The notes beneath the pieces were generated by a model. The model searched no databases and was not told where the DNA came from. It saw only the letters and a program-made list of their open reading frames with translations. Made by a program: the position numbers and the translations under genes. From JAQWUY01 sp049615605 (GTDB lineage Bacteria; Pseudomonadota; Alphaproteobacteria; JAQWUY01), in NCBI GenBank assembly GCA_049615605.1, contig JBMZFW010000033.1:1-12808 (forward strand): a stretch of DNA of 12,808 bases, read 5' to 3'. Position 1 is the stretch's first letter. The number at the start of each line of letters is the position of its first letter. This document shows positions 1 to 7,702 of the stretch, one piece after another.

Positions 1-876
1 CTTGATGAAGAAACATCAATTATTGCAACTTGGAATAAGGAAGAAAAAAAATACAAAGTTCAAAATTATAAACAACCACTTGTTGAATCGCAAAATTCAG
101 CCAACGGTGAAATAACAAGTTCCCTGTATAAAGCGATGGAACAAAACGGTGTTAAAAGGGGTGCAATAAACGATTTTATTAACCTGTTTAGCTTTGATGT
201 GGATTTCCAGCGTGATATTCGTAAAGGTGACAGCTTTGATGTTGGTTTTTCTGAATACACAAACCAAGAAGGAAACTTTGTTCGTTCAGGCAACATTCGT
301 TATGCGGAATTATCAGTCCAAGGCATAAGAAAAAGATATTACAAATATAAAGCTTCATCGGGCAGGGTTGACTATTATGACAGCAATGGTAAATCAGGTC
401 GTAAAGCCTTAATGAAAACACCAATTGAAGGTGCAAGACTTTCTTCATCATTTGGTCGCCGTAAGCACCCAGTGCTTGGTTATACAAAAATTCACAAAGG
501 TACGGACTTTGCAGCACCAAGGGGCACACCAATTTTTGCCGCTGGTGATGGCAGGATTGAATACGCTGGAAGAAATGGAAGCTTTGGTATTTATATTCGT
601 ATTCGCCACAACGGAAGTTATAAAACCGCTTATGCACATATGAGCGGAATTGCAAAAGGTGTTCGCCGTGGTCGTTCCGTAAGACAGGGGCAAGTAATTG
701 GTTATGTTGGTACAACTGGTCGTTCAACGGGCAACCACTTGCACTATGAAGTATACAAAAACGGTCGCGCGATTAATTCAAGGACTATGAAATTACCATC
801 GGGCAAACAACTTAAAGGCAAAGAATTAAAAGAATTTAAAGTATTCATTAAACCAATGATGCGTGATGGTATTTAA
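1..876 (+). CDS. M23 family metallopeptidase (MepM/LytM-like murein endopeptidase), 5' partial
   Basis: The reading frame is open from the first base of the window, so the N-terminus (expected signal peptide or membrane anchor) is missing; the visible ATG at 136 is internal. The 291 visible residues hold a degenerate upstream domain of the Csd3/OapA type (about residues 40-130) and then a complete C-terminal LytM domain. Zinc ligands are visible: HKGTD (H165, D169) and HLH (H246, H248), with a further conserved His in AYAHM (H213). FGRRKHPVLG just before the first motif is typical of the family. Such enzymes cut peptide cross-links of peptidoglycan in the periplasm during growth or division. 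All active-site residues are present, so it should be catalytic rather than an EnvC-type activator. The stop codon overlaps that of the convergent transporter gene. Confidence 0.93.
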   Translation, partial: LDEETSIIATWNKEEKKYKVQNYKQPLVESQNSANGEITSSLYKAMEQNGVKRGAINDFINLFSFDVDFQRDIRKGDSFDVGFSEYTNQEGNFVRSGNIRYAELSVQGIRKRYYKYKASSGRVDYYDSNGKSGRKALMKTPIEGARLSSSFGRRKHPVLGYTKIHKGTDFAAPRGTPIFAAGDGRIEYAGRNGSFGIYIRIRHNGSYKTAYAHMSGIAKGVRRGRSVRQGQVIGYVGTTGRSTGNHLHYEVYKNGRAINSRTMKLPSGKQLKGKELKEFKVFIKPMMRDGI

Positions 877-1772
877 TATCTTACCGCTTTTATTTTTTCA
901 ATTTTATTAAGCTTGTGTTCACGCCAAACTACATACAGACCAGCCATAATAATCATTATCATACCAATCCATGATTGGTTTGATAATATTTCACCAAATA
1001 CGATATAAGACGCACCGGCAGTGAAAATTAAATTCATATATTTTGATGATGCAAATAAGGTTGTATCACATAATTCAACCGCAATTACCATAAATAATTG
1101 TGCAAGTACCCCCATAACACCAACTAATATAACAGCAATTAAAACATCACTGTTAACAATCGGGGTAAATTCATTAAATAATAGGTATATACCAGATACA
1201 GCCGTTCCCATTACAGAAAAGTAAAGAGTGATTGCATATGATGAATCCGTCTTGCTTAATGTACGCATTACAATAATAACTAGTGCCCATATTATAGCAC
1301 CTGCAAGTGCATATAATGCATAGAAGTTAAAATCAATACCAGGACGCAAGATTAATAAGCCACCTAAGAATCCAATTATAAGTGCAGCTGTACGATGAAA
1401 CTTAATTTGTTCATTATAAAATATTACACTTAACACTGTTAATATAATAGGGCTTAAATATAAAATACTTGCTGCTTCACCCAGTGGCATTTTTTGATAT
1501 GCGGTAAAGAATGCAAACATTCCAGATACTCCAAGAATCATTCTTACAATTTGTAATCTTACATTTACCATTTTTAATTGGTTTATATTGCCATATTTAA
1601 TCCAAACATAGCCAACCAACAATGGAATGCCAGTGATGCTTCGGTAAAACATTACTTCAATTACGGGCATATACTCGGTAAGGTATTTAACCATTATATC
1701 AACTGATACAAATAATAACATTGATAACAGGTTTGTAAAGAAACCCAATACATTATTTTTTTCTTTTACCAT
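873..1772 (-). CDS. DMT superfamily transporter with EamA domains
   Basis: This is a 299-residue, very hydrophobic protein with about ten predicted membrane helices arranged as two EamA repeats, the usual size for the family. The first repeat ends in a typical stretch: MPLGEAASILYLSPI, then a short NEQI loop and a GFLGGLLILRPG helix. The C-terminus is short, basic and cytoplasmic. The family moves metabolites across the inner membrane (amino acids, nucleotide sugars, S-adenosylmethionine and others), and the substrate cannot be read from sequence. The ATG directly follows the stop codon of the DUF1289 gene (TAAATG), with a purine-rich GGAAGAAGAA stretch inside that gene's tail as the likely ribosome-binding region, so the two are probably translated from one mRNA. 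Its stop overlaps the M23 gene stop by 4 nt. Confidence 0.9.
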   Translation of the reverse strand: MVKEKNNVLGFFTNLLSMLLFVSVDIMVKYLTEYMPVIEVMFYRSITGIPLLVGYVWIKYGNINQLKMVNVRLQIVRMILGVSGMFAFFTAYQKMPLGEAASILYLSPIILTVLSVIFYNEQIKFHRTAALIIGFLGGLLILRPGIDFNFYALYALAGAIIWALVIIVMRTLSKTDSSYAITLYFSVMGTAVSGIYLLFNEFTPIVNSDVLIAVILVGVMGVLAQLFMVIAVELCDTTLFASSKYMNLIFTAGASYIVFGEILSNQSWIGMIMIIMAGLYVVWREHKLNKIEKIKAVRY

Positions 1773-1991
1773 TTATCTATTTCTTCTTCCGCGTGGTTGT
1801 CTTAAAGGCGTGCCTTTTATGTTTGCTCTTCGTATATGTAATTGTTTTACAATTTGAAGCTTTGTTTCATTATCTAGAACAGACCAGTGTCTTATTTCAT
1901 CATTTGTACGAAAACAACCTTGGCAAAGATTGGTTGTCTTATCAATTCCACAGTTTGCTGTGCATGGTGATGGAACATTTAATTCAGTCAT
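1773..1991 (-). CDS. DUF1289 family small Cys-rich protein
   Basis: This 72-residue protein carries the DUF1289 signature: VPSPCTANC, then a CQGCFRTNDEI segment and a following W. The four cysteines C10, C14, C23 and C26 suggest a bound metal, probably zinc, but no function is established for the family. The C-terminus is basic (RQPRGRRNR). I chose the ATG at 1991 because family members usually begin a few residues before SPC. An in-frame ATG at 2006 is also credible: a TATAAA box at 2019-2014 lies 7 nt upstream of it, which would give a leaderless start. The frame also continues to an ATG at 2051, but that extension has no family support. It is first in a two-gene unit with the EamA transporter and divergent from the YgjV-like gene. 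Confidence 0.85.
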   Translation of the reverse strand: MTELNVPSPCTANCGIDKTTNLCQGCFRTNDEIRHWSVLDNETKLQIVKQLHIRRANIKGTPLRQPRGRRNR

Positions 1992-2090
1992 AAATTTATG
2001 ATGCATTATTTTTTTTATAAATACAATATGCAAATTAATAACGCATTGCATTTGTCATTAATCAGCCATATAATGTCTATTATTAATAAT

Positions 2091-2095
2091 AGGGG
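2091..2095 (+). promoter_or_regulatory. Shine-Dalgarno for the YgjV-like gene
   Basis: AGGGG lies 7 nt upstream of the ATG at 2103. It decides the start: the same frame is open back to 1998, but the upstream extension is not hydrophobic, has no family resemblance and would run into the divergent promoter region of the DUF1289 gene. Confidence 0.6.
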
Positions 2096-2102
2096 TTTTA
2101 AA

Positions 2103-2330
2103 ATGACTGAATTTCAAATTGAATTTATTGGGTATGTTGCTTCGGCTTTAATTATATTATCAATGTTTTTTCACAATCAAAGTACATTAAGGGCAATTAA
2201 TATTGTTGGTTCAATTGTATTTATTATTTATGGGGAATTAATAGATTCAATTCCGATTATTATTACCAATGTGGCGATTTTATCATTGCATATCAGGTTC
2301 TTTTATCACAAAAGAAAACTTAAAAAATAA
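2103..2330 (+). CDS. YgjV-like short inner-membrane protein
   Basis: This 75-residue protein has three predicted membrane helices: about residues 6-22 (FIGYVASALIILSMF), 31-46 (INIVGSIVFIIYGELI) and 48-66 (SIPIIITNVAILSLHI), with a basic end (YHKRKLKK). The pattern of IGY, SMFF, a short polar loop, LRAINIVGSIVF.IYG and a P before the third helix resembles the small bacterial proteins related to YgjV and, more distantly, the three-helix PQ-loop/SemiSWEET fold. The biochemical function of this group is unknown to me. The start is set by the AGGGG ribosome-binding site. Only about 37 nt separate it from the MFS gene, which has its own promoter there. The family call rests on pattern recognition. 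Confidence 0.75.
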   Translation: MTEFQIEFIGYVASALIILSMFFHNQSTLRAINIVGSIVFIIYGELIDSIPIIITNVAILSLHIRFFYHKRKLKK

Positions 2331-2333
2331 TTA

Positions 2334-2361
2334 ATGACAATTTTTATAAAGTATATATAAT
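2334..2361 (+). promoter_or_regulatory. Promoter of the MFS gene (leaderless start)
   Basis: A -35 box ATGACA (2334-2339; five of six match TTGACA), a 16-nt spacer and a perfect TATAAT (2356-2361) are seen. The expected transcription start is about 7 nt beyond the -10 box, which is the A of the ATG at 2368. No Shine-Dalgarno precedes that ATG. Confidence 0.65.
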
Positions 2362-2367
2362 GACTTT

Positions 2368-3489
2368 ATGAAAAAAATGTTTCCATTATGTTTATCAACT
2401 TTTTTCCAAGGCACAGGGATTGGAATTTTAATTCCAGTAATGACCCATTATGTCTTATCAATGGGTGCCAGTGAAGAAGTCGCACCATTGATTTTTTCTG
2501 TATTTTCATTATTTGCATTTTTATCTAGTTTTTACTGGGGCAAAGTTGTTGATAAAAAAGGAAGAAAGTTTACTTTATTTGTTTCTGCATTTGGTATAAC
2601 GCTTGCCTATGCGTGGTTAACCGTCGCATCAAGTGTATGGGAAATATTTGCCAGTCGTGCTTTGGCTGGGATAATGTCTGGTTTTACAATCGCTGCCTTT
2701 GCATGGGTTGCCGATAGCTATGATGAAACAGTTCGTCCAAAGGCTTATGGCTTATTGGGTGCATCATTTGGTATGGGCTTTATAATTGGTCCGGGTATTG
2801 GTGCAATATTGGTACAGGAAAATGCCTATATCTTAGCAGGGTTCGGTGCAACATTTATTTCATTATTATCAATGTTTATTATTATTTTTGCTATTAATGA
2901 AGCTGATAATTATGAAAAAAACTTAAAACCATCTTTTAAAGAATTATTACAAATTAAAAAATTACAGCCTGTAATTTTTGTTGCTGGTGTCATTGGTCTT
3001 GTATTTACAATGGTTGAAGGTTCATTTGCCATTTATATATATCGTATGTTTGATGCCACAGCCCGTGATGTGGGAATTGCACTTGTGATTGCTGGTGTGT
3101 TTAATGTGTTAATGCAGGGTGGTTTAACTGGGCGTATTGTTAATAAAGTTGGCGAAATTCACGCCATTCGTTTTGCCATTGTGTTTTTAGTTATCGGTCT
3201 TTTAACATTGATTAAGATTAAAGATGTTGGAATGTACATACCAATGATATTTGTTGCCATTTCAATGGCGTTATATATGCCATCATTACAAAGCTATGGT
3301 ATGCGTGTTGCGCCAAAGCAATTACGCGGTTCTATTGCGGGTATATTGCAATCAATTCAAAACTTATCACGCATTGCAGGTCCTGCACTTGCATCATTCA
3401 TAATGTTTTCATATTGGGATACATTGGCGTATGCCGTTGGTATCGTAATGATAATGATACCATATACTATGTTAAGGTTTATGCGTTAA
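2368..3489 (+). CDS. MFS transporter (DHA1/TetA-like)
   Basis: This 373-residue, highly hydrophobic protein fits a slightly short 12-helix major facilitator. Motif A sits between helices 2 and 3 (GKVVDKKGRK, residues 58-67), and a motif C-like helix GMGFIIGPGIGAI follows near residue 135, the pattern of drug/proton antiporters. A second half follows after a charged central loop (residues about 173-195), with LRGSIAGILQS in the late part. It should export a small molecule using the proton gradient, but the substrate cannot be predicted and sequence alone does not support drug resistance. The promoter places the transcription start at or next to the ATG. The last 18 nt overlap the convergent rsmD gene. 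Confidence 0.88.
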   Translation: MKKMFPLCLSTFFQGTGIGILIPVMTHYVLSMGASEEVAPLIFSVFSLFAFLSSFYWGKVVDKKGRKFTLFVSAFGITLAYAWLTVASSVWEIFASRALAGIMSGFTIAAFAWVADSYDETVRPKAYGLLGASFGMGFIIGPGIGAILVQENAYILAGFGATFISLLSMFIIIFAINEADNYEKNLKPSFKELLQIKKLQPVIFVAGVIGLVFTMVEGSFAIYIYRMFDATARDVGIALVIAGVFNVLMQGGLTGRIVNKVGEIHAIRFAIVFLVIGLLTLIKIKDVGMYIPMIFVAISMALYMPSLQSYGMRVAPKQLRGSIAGILQSIQNLSRIAGPALASFIMFSYWDTLAYAVGIVMIMIPYTMLRFMR

Positions 3490-4017
3490 GAAAGCGACCT
3501 TACCACCGCCTGCGGTTTTTTCTTTTATAATTTCAAAATTATCAACGCTTGGGAAATCTTCTTCCTTACCAACCTGTATAATAAGCAGTGTGTTATTGGT
3601 AATACAATTATTATTTAATAATGAAGCAATCGCTTTTTCCGTTAAACCCAATTCATAAGGTGCATCCATAAAAATTAAATCAAACGAAGTATTCGTTTTT
3701 ATCTTTGTTGCATCCATTTGAATATTCGTATCAGTAAACCCAGTTTTTTGAATGTTTTGTTTTAATGTGGTTAATGCATCTTTATTATTTTCAAAGAATG
3801 TACAAGAACTTGCCCCCCTTGAAATCATTTCCAGACCAACCGCCCCAGTACCTGCAAATACATCGGCAACATTTTTACCAATTAAGTAATCTTTGAAACC
3901 GGAATGCATAATAATATTCATTATGTCTTCACGGGTTCTGTCCATCGTTGGGCGAGTATTCTTTGCATTTAATGGGCTAAGCTTTAAGCCTTTTTTTAAA
4001 CCGCCAATAATACGCAT
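3472..4017 (-). CDS. rsmD: 16S rRNA (guanine966-N2)-methyltransferase RsmD
   Basis: This 181-residue, full-length protein begins with the family hallmark MRIIGG, followed by TRPTMDRTREDIMNI (residues 21-35). SAM-binding motif I is ADVFAGTGAVGLE (51-63), and acidic FEN (74-77 area) follows at strand 2. The catalytic motif IV is DAPY (118-121), where most RsmD proteins have DPPY or DPPF; the Asp and Tyr are kept. RsmD methylates G966 of 16S rRNA during assembly of the 30S subunit. The ATG starts 1 nt after the ftsK stop codon, so the gene is almost certainly co-transcribed and translationally coupled with ftsK. The 3' end runs 18 nt into the convergent MFS gene. Confidence 0.93.
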   Translation of the reverse strand: MRIIGGLKKGLKLSPLNAKNTRPTMDRTREDIMNIIMHSGFKDYLIGKNVADVFAGTGAVGLEMISRGASSCTFFENNKDALTTLKQNIQKTGFTDTNIQMDATKIKTNTSFDLIFMDAPYELGLTEKAIASLLNNNCITNNTLLIIQVGKEEDFPSVDNFEIIKEKTAGGGKVAFLTHKP

Positions 4018-4018
4018 A

Positions 4019-6301
4019 TTAATATTCTTTTTCTGGAATTAAGATTTCCCTTTTACCAACACGATTGGCAGCAGAAACAATACCTTCTTCTTCCATTCTT
4101 TCAATTATGTTGGCTGCACGGTTATAACCGATTTTAAGCGACCTTTGAATATAACTTGTTGATGCTTTACGAGTCTTTGCAACAAGTGCGATTGCCTCAT
4201 CATACATTTCATCATCACTGTTTGATTTACCCACATTACCACCGCTTGCACTTATTTCAACTTCTTGTACAAGTTCCGCATCTTCGGTTACCGCATCAAT
4301 GTAATCAGGTTTTGATTGGGCACGCAACCAATCACACACATCTTGTACTTCTTGGTCTTGTACAAATGGGGCGTGGTGCCTTGTTGGTTTTAAACCACCA
4401 GCAAGGTATAACATATCACCGCGACCAAGTAATTGTTCCGCACCGCCTTCGTTAATAATGGTACGGCTGTCAATTTTTGATGTTACCATATATGAAATTC
4501 TTGTTGGGAAATTGGCTTTGATAATACCAGTGATTACATCAACACTTGGGCGTTGTGTCGCCATAATTAAGTGGATACCAGCCGCACGGGCTTTTTGTGC
4601 AAGTGATTGAATTGAACCTTCAATTTCTTTACCTGCAACTAACATTAAGTCAGCCATTTCATCAACAATGATTACAAGGTATGGATACTTTTTAATATCG
4701 CGTTGGCGTTCTTCAAAAATTGGGTGACCATTTTCATCAAAACCAGTTTGAATTGTTTCTGTTATTACTTCGCCAGTTTTTAAAATTGTTTCAACTTTTT
4801 GATTATAACCTTCAATATTACGCACACCCATTTTTGCCATAGATGCGTATCTTTGGTTCATTTCTTGTACCGCCCATTTTAATGCAACGATTGCTTTTTT
4901 AGGGTCGGTTACAACTGGTGATATAAGGTGTGGGATATCTTCGTACATTGCGAATTCCAACATCTTTGGATCAACCATAATCATTTTTAATTCATCTGGT
5001 GTGTATTTGAATAATAATGAAAGTATCATACCGTTTAAACCAACCGATTTACCCGAACCAGTTGTACCAGCGATTAATAAGTGTGGCATTGTGGCAAGGT
5101 CGGCAAGGGTTGCTTGCCCTTCAATTGATTTACCAAGAACAAGTGGTAATTTCATATCATTTGATTTGAATTCTTTTGAATCAATAAGCTGTTTATAATT
5201 TACTGTTTCACGGTTTACATTTGGCATTTCAATACCAATAACTGTTTTACCCGGTATTGACGCAATCCTTACCGATTTCGCACCCATAGTTCGGGCAATG
5301 TCATCAGTTAAATTAATTACGCGGGATGAACGCACACCAGGGGCTGGTTCCAATTCAAATGTGGTAACTACAGGACCGTGTCTTACACCAACGATTTCAC
5401 CTTTTACGCCGAATTCTTCCAATATTCTTTCCAGCTGTCTTGAAGCTGTTTGTTGTTCTTCTGGATCAATCTTTTGCTTGCTTGTTTCACCTTGTACCAA
5501 TAAATCAGTTCCCGGTAATTCAAAACCAGATGTTTTTGGTTTAGTTGCTTTTCGTTTATTGGCTTTTGTCTTTAATGGTGCAACTTTTTTCGGTGGTGCA
5601 AATAATTCATCCATTGCATCATTGCCAACATTATCTTGTGGTAATGCTTCTTCTGGTAAATCAAGTAATTCTTCGCTTGGGCGTCTTTTGATTTTATTGT
5701 TGGTAAAGTCATAGACCTTTTTATTAAATGCAAAGAATAAAGAAATGCCTTTTTGTGATTTTTTAAAACCTTCGTTCCATTCGTTGCGTTCAATGGCAAC
5801 TGCATACATTAAGAATGGGATACTAAAGAATATTAATAAAATACCAATGAATAAACTTTGGTTTGGAAAGTTTAATATTGTTAAATTACCAATAAAGTGT
5901 CCAATTATCCCTTGAACTGTTGTTGTTTTTGTAAGCATCGCATCAAGGCTTGATAACCCCGTGCTTAACATAATTATAAATAATATTAAAGATATGAAAC
6001 GCATCTTAAAGTTATAAAGAACTTTGAATTTAGCAAGCTTATAACCCCATGCAATAATTGAAAATGTTATAAATATCCCCGCAAGACCAAAGAATTGTAA
6101 CATTAAGTCCGCATAATAAGATCCAAATACATCAAACCAACCTTTTTGAACATTGGTTGCCGTATTGATTGAAATATCAGATTGGGAATATGAAATGATT
6201 GATATCGTACCCAATGTACCAATTAAGCACATTACAATACCAAACAAGGTAACACCAAGATTTTTAAAGAATTTATTAAAAGATTCAGGGATTAAATTCA
6301 T
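4019..6301 (-). CDS. ftsK: DNA translocase FtsK
   Basis: At 760 residues this is a full, compact FtsK with a short linker. The N-terminal membrane part has about four helices (around residues 14-38, 64-88, 100-118 and 148-170). A charged, Lys/Pro-rich linker follows (about 180-285). The motor domain carries Walker A GTTGSGKS (412-419) and Walker B YLVIIVDEMADL (541-552), preceded by the insert QTGFDENGHP (518-527) typical of alphaproteobacterial FtsK. ATQRPSVDVITG (581-592) follows. The C-terminal winged-helix gamma domain (about 697-757, YIQRSLKIGYNRAANIIE) normally reads KOPS/FRS polarity sequences and activates XerCD. The protein sits at the division septum and pumps chromosome DNA so that dimers are resolved. 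The start is the first ATG after its promoter, without a clear Shine-Dalgarno. rsmD follows after 1 nt. Confidence 0.97.
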   Translation of the reverse strand: MNLIPESFNKFFKNLGVTLFGIVMCLIGTLGTISIISYSQSDISINTATNVQKGWFDVFGSYYADLMLQFFGLAGIFITFSIIAWGYKLAKFKVLYNFKMRFISLILFIIMLSTGLSSLDAMLTKTTTVQGIIGHFIGNLTILNFPNQSLFIGILLIFFSIPFLMYAVAIERNEWNEGFKKSQKGISLFFAFNKKVYDFTNNKIKRRPSEELLDLPEEALPQDNVGNDAMDELFAPPKKVAPLKTKANKRKATKPKTSGFELPGTDLLVQGETSKQKIDPEEQQTASRQLERILEEFGVKGEIVGVRHGPVVTTFELEPAPGVRSSRVINLTDDIARTMGAKSVRIASIPGKTVIGIEMPNVNRETVNYKQLIDSKEFKSNDMKLPLVLGKSIEGQATLADLATMPHLLIAGTTGSGKSVGLNGMILSLLFKYTPDELKMIMVDPKMLEFAMYEDIPHLISPVVTDPKKAIVALKWAVQEMNQRYASMAKMGVRNIEGYNQKVETILKTGEVITETIQTGFDENGHPIFEERQRDIKKYPYLVIIVDEMADLMLVAGKEIEGSIQSLAQKARAAGIHLIMATQRPSVDVITGIIKANFPTRISYMVTSKIDSRTIINEGGAEQLLGRGDMLYLAGGLKPTRHHAPFVQDQEVQDVCDWLRAQSKPDYIDAVTEDAELVQEVEISASGGNVGKSNSDDEMYDEAIALVAKTRKASTSYIQRSLKIGYNRAANIIERMEEEGIVSAANRVGKREILIPEKEY

Positions 6302-6344
6302 GTTATTTTATTCTTTGTTTTTAAGTTGTAATTATTATTACTGA

Positions 6345-6373
6345 ATTATAACAAAAAAGTTTAAATAATTCAA
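6345..6373 (-). promoter_or_regulatory. Promoter of ftsK
   Basis: Read on the minus strand, TTGAAT (6373-6368), a 17-nt spacer and a perfect TATAAT (6350-6345) form a good sigma-70 promoter. The expected start near 6338 gives a leader of about 36 nt. It lies back to back with the -10 box of the divergent monooxygenase gene in a 93-nt intergenic region. Confidence 0.55.
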
Positions 6374-6380
6374 AAATTAT

Positions 6381-6386
6381 TATAAT
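6381..6386 (+). promoter_or_regulatory. -10 box of the FAD monooxygenase gene
   Basis: A perfect TATAAT ends 8 nt before the ATG at 6395, so the predicted transcription start is about 2 nt upstream of the start codon. No convincing -35 box is seen (only TTTAAA at 6360-6365, 15-nt spacer). No Shine-Dalgarno is present. Confidence 0.45.
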
Positions 6387-6394
6387 ATTTAGCA

Positions 6395-7651
6395 ATGAAT
6401 AAAAAAATCAAAAATAAAGCTCAAGAATTTTATGATGTAATTATCGTTGGTGGCGGTTTATCGGGCTTGCAAACGGCGGTTTCATTGGCGCATTATGGGG
6501 TATCGGCTTGCGTTATTGAACGCGGGTCTATTGATTCAATCATAAACGATAAATTTGACGGGCGAACTTGTGCCATTGCAAAGGCATCATCAAACCTTAT
6601 GAAAAAGACTGGTGTTTGGGATAAAGTTGAAAAAATTGCAGAACCAATGTGGGATATTGATATCCAAGATGGCGACTTGGTAAAAGGTGCGTCACCATTT
6701 TCAATGCATTATAATTGTGATTTAGTTGGCGGGGAAGCATTGGGATATATTTTTGAAAACAATGCACTTCGCAAAGGATTGTACCAACGATTACAAGAAC
6801 TGGATAATGCAAAGCTTTATGATGGGGTTGAAAATTTTGATTATGAAATAAATGAAACCCAAGTTGATTTTGAATTTAATGATAACAAAGTATCGGGTAA
6901 ATTATTAATTGCCTGTGATGGTAAGTTTTCAAAAATCCGTGAACAACAAAATATTGAACTTGTAAAATGGAATTACAATCAAACGGCAATTGTTTGTACC
7001 GTTGATTGTGAAAAAAATCACCGTGGGACAGCTGTTGAATTATTCTTGCCAAGTGGTCCATTTGCATCATTGCCAATGAATGATAATAAGATGAGCATTA
7101 TTTGGTCTGAAAAAACCGATATTGTTCCTGAACTTATGTCATTGAATACACAAGATTTTAAAAACCAACTTAAACAAAGATTTGGCGATTGGTTGGGTGA
7201 TATAAGGGTTGTTGATGATAAAAGATTTTCATATCCATTAAGTCTGCAACACGCAAAAACTTATATTAAACCAAGATTGGCATTGGTTGCGGATTCCGCC
7301 CATTCAATGCACCCAATCGCGGGGCAGGGATTTAATATGGGAATGCGTGATATTGCCGCATTAACAGAATGTCTTGTGAATGCAAAACGACAGGGCAGGG
7401 ACATTGGTGATATGGAAGTATTACAACAATACGAACAATTCCGTTATGTGGATAACACAGCCCTTGTAATGGTGTGTGATGGTTTAACGCGCTTGTTTTC
7501 AAATGATGTGGGTATCTTGCGTTTGGCACGGGTTGCGGGTCTGGGCATGTTGGATAAAATAAGACCAGCGAAAAAATTCTTTATGAAGCATGCAATGGGT
7601 ATGGTGGGATTCAGTATTCCGTTATTATTAACAGACGACCAAGATTTATAA
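6395..7651 (+). CDS. UbiH/UbiF/COQ6 family FAD-dependent monooxygenase
   Basis: This 418-residue protein has the class A flavoprotein hydroxylase layout. The N-terminal Rossmann motif YDVIIVGGGLSGLQTA (residues 13-28) ends its second strand in an acidic residue (VIERG). GRTCAIAKAS (56-65) follows in the position of the family's xGR.xAL. The second FAD motif, VADSAHSMHPIAGQGFN (around 297-313), corresponds to the GDAAH..HP..GQG of UbiH and keeps the key Asp although Gly-Asp-Ala is changed to Ala-Asp-Ser. These enzymes hydroxylate the ubiquinone ring with O2 and NAD(P)H, next to the inner membrane. Which ring position is used cannot be told from sequence. It is a single-gene unit with its own -10 box next to the ATG, divergent from ftsK. 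Confidence 0.88.
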   Translation: MNKKIKNKAQEFYDVIIVGGGLSGLQTAVSLAHYGVSACVIERGSIDSIINDKFDGRTCAIAKASSNLMKKTGVWDKVEKIAEPMWDIDIQDGDLVKGASPFSMHYNCDLVGGEALGYIFENNALRKGLYQRLQELDNAKLYDGVENFDYEINETQVDFEFNDNKVSGKLLIACDGKFSKIREQQNIELVKWNYNQTAIVCTVDCEKNHRGTAVELFLPSGPFASLPMNDNKMSIIWSEKTDIVPELMSLNTQDFKNQLKQRFGDWLGDIRVVDDKRFSYPLSLQHAKTYIKPRLALVADSAHSMHPIAGQGFNMGMRDIAALTECLVNAKRQGRDIGDMEVLQQYEQFRYVDNTALVMVCDGLTRLFSNDVGILRLARVAGLGMLDKIRPAKKFFMKHAMGMVGFSIPLLLTDDQDL

Positions 7652-7667
7652 AATTATTTTTGAATGT

Positions 7668-7696
7668 TTGACTTATGCCACAACTAAAAGTAGTAT
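7668..7696 (+). promoter_or_regulatory. Promoter of the small Lys-rich gene (leaderless start)
   Basis: TTGACT (7668-7673), a 17-nt spacer and TAGTAT (7691-7696) are followed by 6 nt and then the ATG at 7703. The expected transcription start is the A of the ATG itself. This independent signal supports the short reading frame being a real gene. Confidence 0.55.
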
Positions 7697-7702
7697 GGGC
7701 AT

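Noticed and set aside
188..727. Long minus-strand open frame of 179 codons across the M23 gene
   Set aside because: It lies wholly within the well-supported peptidase gene, is rich in His, Cys and Gln in the manner of an antisense shadow, and has no recognisable motif or start signal.
1998..2102. N-terminal extension of the YgjV-like gene to 1998
   Set aside because: The clear AGGGG site before the ATG at 2103 and the family-like start at that point make the extension unlikely; it would also overlap the divergent DUF1289 start region.
2368..3489. Antibiotic-resistance role for the MFS transporter
   Set aside because: Motif A and motif C are shared by many drug and metabolite exporters; nothing in the sequence identifies a drug substrate.
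5298..5714. Plus-strand open frame of 138 codons inside ftsK
   Set aside because: It is antisense to the conserved FtsK motor and linker region, with no promoter or Shine-Dalgarno and shadow-like composition.
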